Assembly (NCBI GenBank): GCA_017478485.1
Contig: JAFVDI010000021.1
Location: forward strand, 62,001 to 126,000
Direction of reading: 5' to 3'
Length of the DNA stretch: 64,000 nucleotides
Source of the DNA: Clostridiales bacterium
GTDB taxonomy: Bacteria > Bacillota > Clostridia > Saccharofermentanales > Saccharofermentanaceae
Shown: positions 60,640 to 64,000 of the stretch, piece after piece
Layout of the letters: every line of letters starts with the position of its first letter
How positions within the stretch are numbered: the stretch's first letter is position 1
The notes under the pieces: generated by a model
The model's input: the letters and a program-made list of their open reading frames with translations, nothing else
Told to the model about the DNA's origin: nothing
Database searches by the model: none
Program-made: the position numbers and the translations under genes

Positions 60640-61297
60640 GAAATTACTGACACTTGCGGTTTCTGCCGTTGTCCTCGGAGCAATGGCTTCATGTTCGAAA
60701 AATAACGTGAACGAATCGTCCGGTATTTCACTTTCGGCTGCCACGGAACAGTCTCTGATAACGACACCCAAGGAGACTACGCTGCCTTCTGATACTGAGC
60801 CTGAGAGCAAGTGGGGCAAGGCAGTGGTCGTGTATTTTTCTAGCACGGGCAATACTAAGGAAGTTGCCCTCAAGATCGCTTCTGAGATCGGATGCGGAAC
60901 TTATGAGATAGTTCCTTCCAAGCAGTACACTAATGATGATCTGAATTACTCAAACAAAAGATCACGCGCTTACAGGGAACAGAATGATAAAAACTCCAGA
61001 CCTGAGATCGAAGGAACGGTGATCGATCTGAGTTCTTATGACACGGTGTTCATCGGTTATCCGATCTGGTTTGCCAAGGCCCCCAGGATCCTCTGCACTT
61101 TTGTTGAAAGACAGTCCTTTGAAGGCAAGACGGTTATACCATTCTGCACATCAGGAAGCAGTGGCATAGGCACAAGTGCAACAGAACTTACCGAGCTTGC
61201 AGAGAATAAAGGAAAGTGGCTTAGCGGCACGCGTTTCAGCCCTTCGGTCAGGGACGTTGATATCGAGCAGTGGCTCGCTGCTCTTGCAGAGAAGTAA
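60626..61297 (+). CDS. Flavodoxin-domain lipoprotein
   Basis: A 223-residue exported lipoprotein. The lipobox is MASC (Cys23), followed by a Ser/Thr linker. From residue 65 it is a flavodoxin (VVVYFSSTGNTKEVAL phosphate loop, FIGYPIWFAKAP flavin loop, CTSGSSGIG). Exported flavodoxins of this type are known in Firmicutes and may pass electrons outside the membrane. Its start overlaps the Cof gene by fourteen bases. It converges on larC four bases away. Confidence 0.9.
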   Translation: MRILKKLLTLAVSAVVLGAMASCSKNNVNESSGISLSAATEQSLITTPKETTLPSDTEPESKWGKAVVVYFSSTGNTKEVALKIASEIGCGTYEIVPSKQYTNDDLNYSNKRSRAYREQNDKNSRPEIEGTVIDLSSYDTVFIGYPIWFAKAPRILCTFVERQSFEGKTVIPFCTSGSSGIGTSATELTELAENKGKWLSGTRFSPSVRDVDIEQWLAALAEK

Positions 61298-61301
61298 GAG
61301 A

Positions 61302-62492
61302 TCAGTCTCTGCCGATCAGACCGGAAATATCATCATATCCGGGCTTTACCTTTTTAACGCCAAAACCTTCTGAGATCTTGACTTTTACGTCACCGTATTT
61401 TGTGGTGACCTTCTCTTCGCGGCGTTCGAGAACAAAACGGTCCTTGAGGCAGTAGCGTATGCCGATGGTAGTTGTGTTTTCGAAAATGAGTTTTGCAAAC
61501 TTTTCCTTGTCTTCAGGTCTGCAAAGGCATGTGATGAGGATTCCGGGACGGTTTTTCTTCATGCCTACAGGTGTTGTGAATACATCAAGCGCGCCTTCTT
61601 TCATAAGAAGCTCGGTCGCATAACCTGTTTCTTCTCCGGTCATGTCGTCAACGTTGCAGCAGAGCTCGCAGACTTTGTCAACTTCGTTAGCGGCTGATTT
61701 GCCTGTCATGATCCTTACGCAGTTTGCACGTTCAAAATCCTTTTTGCCCATGCCGTAGCCTGTCTTTTCGACTCTCATTACGGGCATGCTTCCGAATCCT
61801 GTGGCGAAATGCTTTAAAAGTGCTGCGCCGGTGGGCGTACAAAGCTCGCCCCTGACTTCGCCTCCGTAAACGGGGATCCCCTCAAGAATATGAGCCGTAG
61901 CGGGTGCGGGGACGGGAAGGATCCCGTGAGCGCACTTTACCTCACCGCAGCCGACGTGGATGGGGGAGACGATGACTTTATCGGGAGCTATCTTTTCCAT
62001 AAGCGTGCAGAAACCGACAACATCGGCAACCGCATCCATCGTTCCGACTTCATGGAAATGGATCTCGGTAATATCGCGGCCGTGAGCCTTGCTCTCAGCC
62101 TCGGCTATGAGTTTATATACCGCAATGGAATCAGCCTTGACTTTATCTGAAACATTCAGGCTGTTTATTATGTGCTCTATGTCGTGGAGCGAACTGTGAT
62201 GGTGATGTCCGTGTTCGTGTTCATGATGGTGTTCTTCATGATGATCATGGTGGTGTTCGTGCTCATGCTCATGCATGTGCTCGTCTTCTGTCTCACCGTT
62301 AACAAACACGTCGGCGTGAGTGCCTGTAATGCCGCATTTTACGGAAGGAGAGAGGGAATACTTAACACCGGGGATACCCAATGCATTGAGAGAAGCTTCG
62401 CAGGCTTTGACGTCTCCTGTCGTTTCTGCGAGTGCTGCGGTAAGCATGTCTCCGGCTGCACCCATGTTGCATTCGATATACATAATCTTCAT
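61302..62492 (-). CDS. larC: Nickel-pincer cofactor biosynthesis protein LarC
   Basis: A 396-residue protein that inserts nickel into the pyridinium pincer cofactor of lactate racemase. The start is MKIMYIECNMGAAGDML. Residues 70-105 are extremely His-rich (HEHEHEHHHDHHEEHHHEHE and beyond), a nickel reservoir. The family motifs EIHFHEVGTMDAVADVVG, ELCTPTGAALL and CNVDDMTGEETGY follow. In Lactobacillus plantarum larC is split by a programmed frameshift; here it is one open frame. I chose ATG 62492, which overlaps larB by four bases. No larA or larE is in this window. Confidence 0.93.
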   Translation of the reverse strand: MKIMYIECNMGAAGDMLTAALAETTGDVKACEASLNALGIPGVKYSLSPSVKCGITGTHADVFVNGETEDEHMHEHEHEHHHDHHEEHHHEHEHGHHHHSSLHDIEHIINSLNVSDKVKADSIAVYKLIAEAESKAHGRDITEIHFHEVGTMDAVADVVGFCTLMEKIAPDKVIVSPIHVGCGEVKCAHGILPVPAPATAHILEGIPVYGGEVRGELCTPTGAALLKHFATGFGSMPVMRVEKTGYGMGKKDFERANCVRIMTGKSAANEVDKVCELCCNVDDMTGEETGYATELLMKEGALDVFTTPVGMKKNRPGILITCLCRPEDKEKFAKLIFENTTTIGIRYCLKDRFVLERREEKVTTKYGDVKVKISEGFGVKKVKPGYDDISGLIGRD

Positions 62493-63238
62493 TTTGTGGT
62501 TCCCCCTATGTGATTGATCATGCTGGCGAGGTAACCTGCGCCGAAACCGTTGTCTATATTGACGACGCTGACACCGCTCGCGCAAGAGTTGAGCATTGCC
62601 AGAAGAGCGGTGATGCCTTCGAATGAGGCACCGTATCCCACGCTCGTCGGAACAGCGATTACAGGGCAGTCTGCGAGACCGCCTATGACGCTTGCAAGAG
62701 CTCCTTCCATGCCTGCGATCGCAATGATGACCTTCGCTGTCATTATCTCTTCTGAATGAGCAAGAAGCCTGTGAATGCCTGCTACGCCTACATCGTAGAT
62801 CCGTGTAACATTGTTACACAGCAGTTCGGCGGTTACTGCAGCCTCTTCAGCAACGGGAATGTCGGATGTTCCGGCGGTAGCTACGATTATCTTGCCGTCC
62901 GTATCGGGTACGGGTATCTTTCCGCATGCTCCGATGCGCGCTTCCTTGTAGTAGGTGAGAGGAGTGGTAACCGCAAGAGCCTTTTCTTCGGAAAGCCTTG
63001 TAATGATGACGGTTTCCTGGCCGGCTTTAAGAAGACCGTCAGCTATCACGGAGATCTGTTTCGCAGTCTTTCCTTCGCCGTATATGACCTCGGCAGTGCC
63101 CTGTCTCAAGGCACGGTGAGTATCCGGTTTGGCAAAACCGAGATCTTCAAAAGGCTTCATCTTCAGCATGAGTTCTGCTTCTTCGGGCGTGATCTCACCT
63201 GATGCAACCTTTTTGAGAAGTGTCTTTACGTCATCCAT
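62489..63238 (-). CDS. larB: Pyridinium carboxylase LarB
   Basis: A 249-residue enzyme that carboxylates and hydrolyses nicotinic acid adenine dinucleotide in pincer cofactor synthesis. The short N-terminal region (1-80) precedes an AIR carboxylase-like domain (VATAGTSDIPVAEEA, IIAIAGMEGALASVIGGL, CPVIAVPTSVGYGASFEG). GAGGTGCTGA precedes ATG 63238. It overlaps larC by four bases. A TATATAAAT sequence upstream may start the operon. Confidence 0.94.
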   Translation of the reverse strand: MDDVKTLLKKVASGEITPEEAELMLKMKPFEDLGFAKPDTHRALRQGTAEVIYGEGKTAKQISVIADGLLKAGQETVIITRLSEEKALAVTTPLTYYKEARIGACGKIPVPDTDGKIIVATAGTSDIPVAEEAAVTAELLCNNVTRIYDVGVAGIHRLLAHSEEIMTAKVIIAIAGMEGALASVIGGLADCPVIAVPTSVGYGASFEGITALLAMLNSCASGVSVVNIDNGFGAGYLASMINHIGGTTK

Positions 63239-63294
63239 TCAGCACCTCAACATTATTTATATATTTAGAATAACATCATCAGGAATGATAGCAA

Positions 63295-63320
63295 TACGCC
63301 CTGCTGACGGGCAGGGCGTA
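63295..63320 (-). terminator. Hairpin downstream of small membrane proteins
   Basis: TACGCCCTG pairs with CAGGGCGTA. The T-tract on the minus strand is weak, so it may be a poor terminator or an mRNA end. Confidence 0.5.
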
Positions 63321-63355
63321 AGGTTGATCAGTTTTGTGGAATACGGTCTTCTGCA

Positions 63356-63661
63356 TTACTTGCGGGCAAGAGCTGCGCGGACCTTGCCGTCGGGATCCTT
63401 TACCATGAGGACGACGACCCAGATGATAAGACCGAGAGCAACTACTGACAGACCGAGATATGAGTCGTTGATCATGTCAGCTGCGGCAGGAGTAAAGAAC
63501 TCGGCACCGGCTTCAAGATATTCTACGACAGAGTCAACGAGCCACATAAGTGCAGCGCCCCAATACATGAGCGCGAGAGTACCGAGTTTACGGTCAGCTT
63601 TGACGTTATACCAGGCCACGGTAGATATAACCGCTGCAAATGCGGTGATAAGCAAAGTCAT
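63356..63661 (-). CDS. Small multi-pass membrane protein
   Basis: A 101-residue protein with hydrophobic segments at about 2-18, 28-45 and 70-88. It ends in a basic tail (KVRAALARK). I do not recognise a family. GGAGGCGTGAC precedes ATG 63661, which is one base after the stop of the upstream gene, so the two are a pair. Confidence 0.75.
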   Translation of the reverse strand: MTLLITAFAAVISTVAWYNVKADRKLGTLALMYWGAALMWLVDSVVEYLEAGAEFFTPAAADMINDSYLGLSVVALGLIIWVVVLMVKDPDGKVRAALARK

Positions 63662-63662
63662 G

Positions 63663-64000
63663 TCACGCCTCCTTACTTTCCGGAGAAATCGCTGCTTTTT
63701 CGGCTTTGATGCTCTTTTTCGAGACTGATATGGAGATGCTTACCATCGCGATCCAGGCTAGTGTAACAAGCACAGCCATTGCAACTCCGTTCGTAGCCAT
63801 TTCGTGAAGCATCTCTGAAGCCTGCTCAGGTGTTGCCGCATTGGTCAGGAAAGGGAACCAGGGGGTAACCTCGCCGTGCCATACGTGCTCGAAAGCGAGA
63901 AGAGCGCTACCGCCCCAAAGCATATTGTTAAGCCAGTTCATGCGCTTGATAAAAGGACTCTCAACGCCCTTCTTGTCAGCAACATGCTTGATTACTGTAG
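63663..64000 (-). CDS. Small membrane protein, start beyond the window
   Basis: The frame contains two hydrophobic segments (WGGSALLAFEHVW and AMAVLVTLAWIAMVSISISV) and an acidic loop. An ATG lies at 63941, but it has no ribosome site, and the frame stays open to the window edge (IKHVADKKGVESPFIKR just upstream reads as coding), so the real start is probably outside. It pairs with the protein at 63356. I do not recognise a family. Confidence 0.68.
   Translation of the reverse strand, partial: TVIKHVADKKGVESPFIKRMNWLNNMLWGGSALLAFEHVWHGEVTPWFPFLTNAATPEQASEMLHEMATNGVAMAVLVTLAWIAMVSISISVSKKSIKAEKAAISPESKEA

Noticed and set aside
61286..61312. GCAGAGA/TCTCTGC inverted repeat between the flavodoxin and larC genes as a terminator
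   Set aside because: It can form a seven-pair stem, but neither side has a T-run, so I do not list it as a terminator.
61302..62585. LarC with an extra 31-residue basic N-terminus
   Set aside because: The added residues lie inside larB in another frame. MKIMYIECNMGAAGDML is the family's usual start and overlaps larB by four bases.

Overview
This 64 kb window looks like chromosomal DNA from an anaerobic Firmicute of class Clostridia. The evidence is strong AGGAGG-type ribosome sites, a mid-range GC content, many lipobox lipoproteins, c-di-GMP enzymes, NlpC/P60 and SH3 wall proteins, CDP-glycerol wall-polymer genes, DUF6465 and DUF5680 proteins, and nickel-pincer cofactor genes (larB, larC). 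Genus cannot be fixed from sequence alone. I see no rRNA, tRNA, CRISPR array, transposase or phage gene.

Layout. 1-6.3 kb: a gene end, a DUF5680 protein, and a minus-strand cell-surface operon (NlpC/P60 lipoprotein, CDP-glycerol glycerophosphotransferase, YidC-sulfatase fusion). 6.4-12.7 kb: a GNAT-nitroreductase fusion, small lipoprotein, LCM-type methyltransferase, XRE regulator with YhfC protease, and a cytosolic sugar-sensor diguanylate cyclase. 12.7-14.1 kb: a radical SAM/SPASM enzyme with an adjacent small lipopeptide-like gene, a possible modified-peptide locus. 14.2-20 kb: alcohol dehydrogenase/oxidoreductase/flavoprotein operon, DUF6465 protein, membrane diguanylate cyclase, mnmA. 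20-30.4 kb: AraC-GyrI regulator, BaiN-like flavoprotein, then a long minus-strand run (zinc-ribbon protein, HAD, glycerol-1-phosphate dehydrogenase, antiporter, acetyltransferases, CPBP protease, alpha-L-fucosidase). 30.5-33.8 kb: queuosine-precursor transporter and queF behind a terminator-containing leader, then a second sensor cyclase with a leaderless-type promoter.

33.8-40.8 kb: ECF sigma/anti-sigma pair, esterase, ABC transporter with two-component system, HD and GNAT proteins. 41-45.6 kb: a duplicated lipoprotein pair, an MmcQ-EVE fusion with DUF4298, and an AT-rich repeat lipoprotein. 45.7-51.7 kb: ABC exporter, TetR-controlled hydrolase with two palindromic operators, a 56-residue ferredoxin and a lysine/alanine-rich lipoprotein. 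51.7-56 kb: a class C beta-lactamase-like hydrolase, small membrane and zinc proteins, and pheA. 56-64 kb: two paralogous metallopeptidase-like lipoproteins, a Cof phosphatase, a flavodoxin lipoprotein, larC-larB and two small membrane proteins.

The clearest regulatory discovery is upstream of pheA. A 20-residue leader peptide with six phenylalanines is followed by mutually exclusive hairpins ending in an intrinsic terminator, a complete ribosome-mediated attenuator. Several genes also share an ATG exactly six bases after a -10 hexamer with no usable Shine-Dalgarno site, which suggests leaderless mRNAs.
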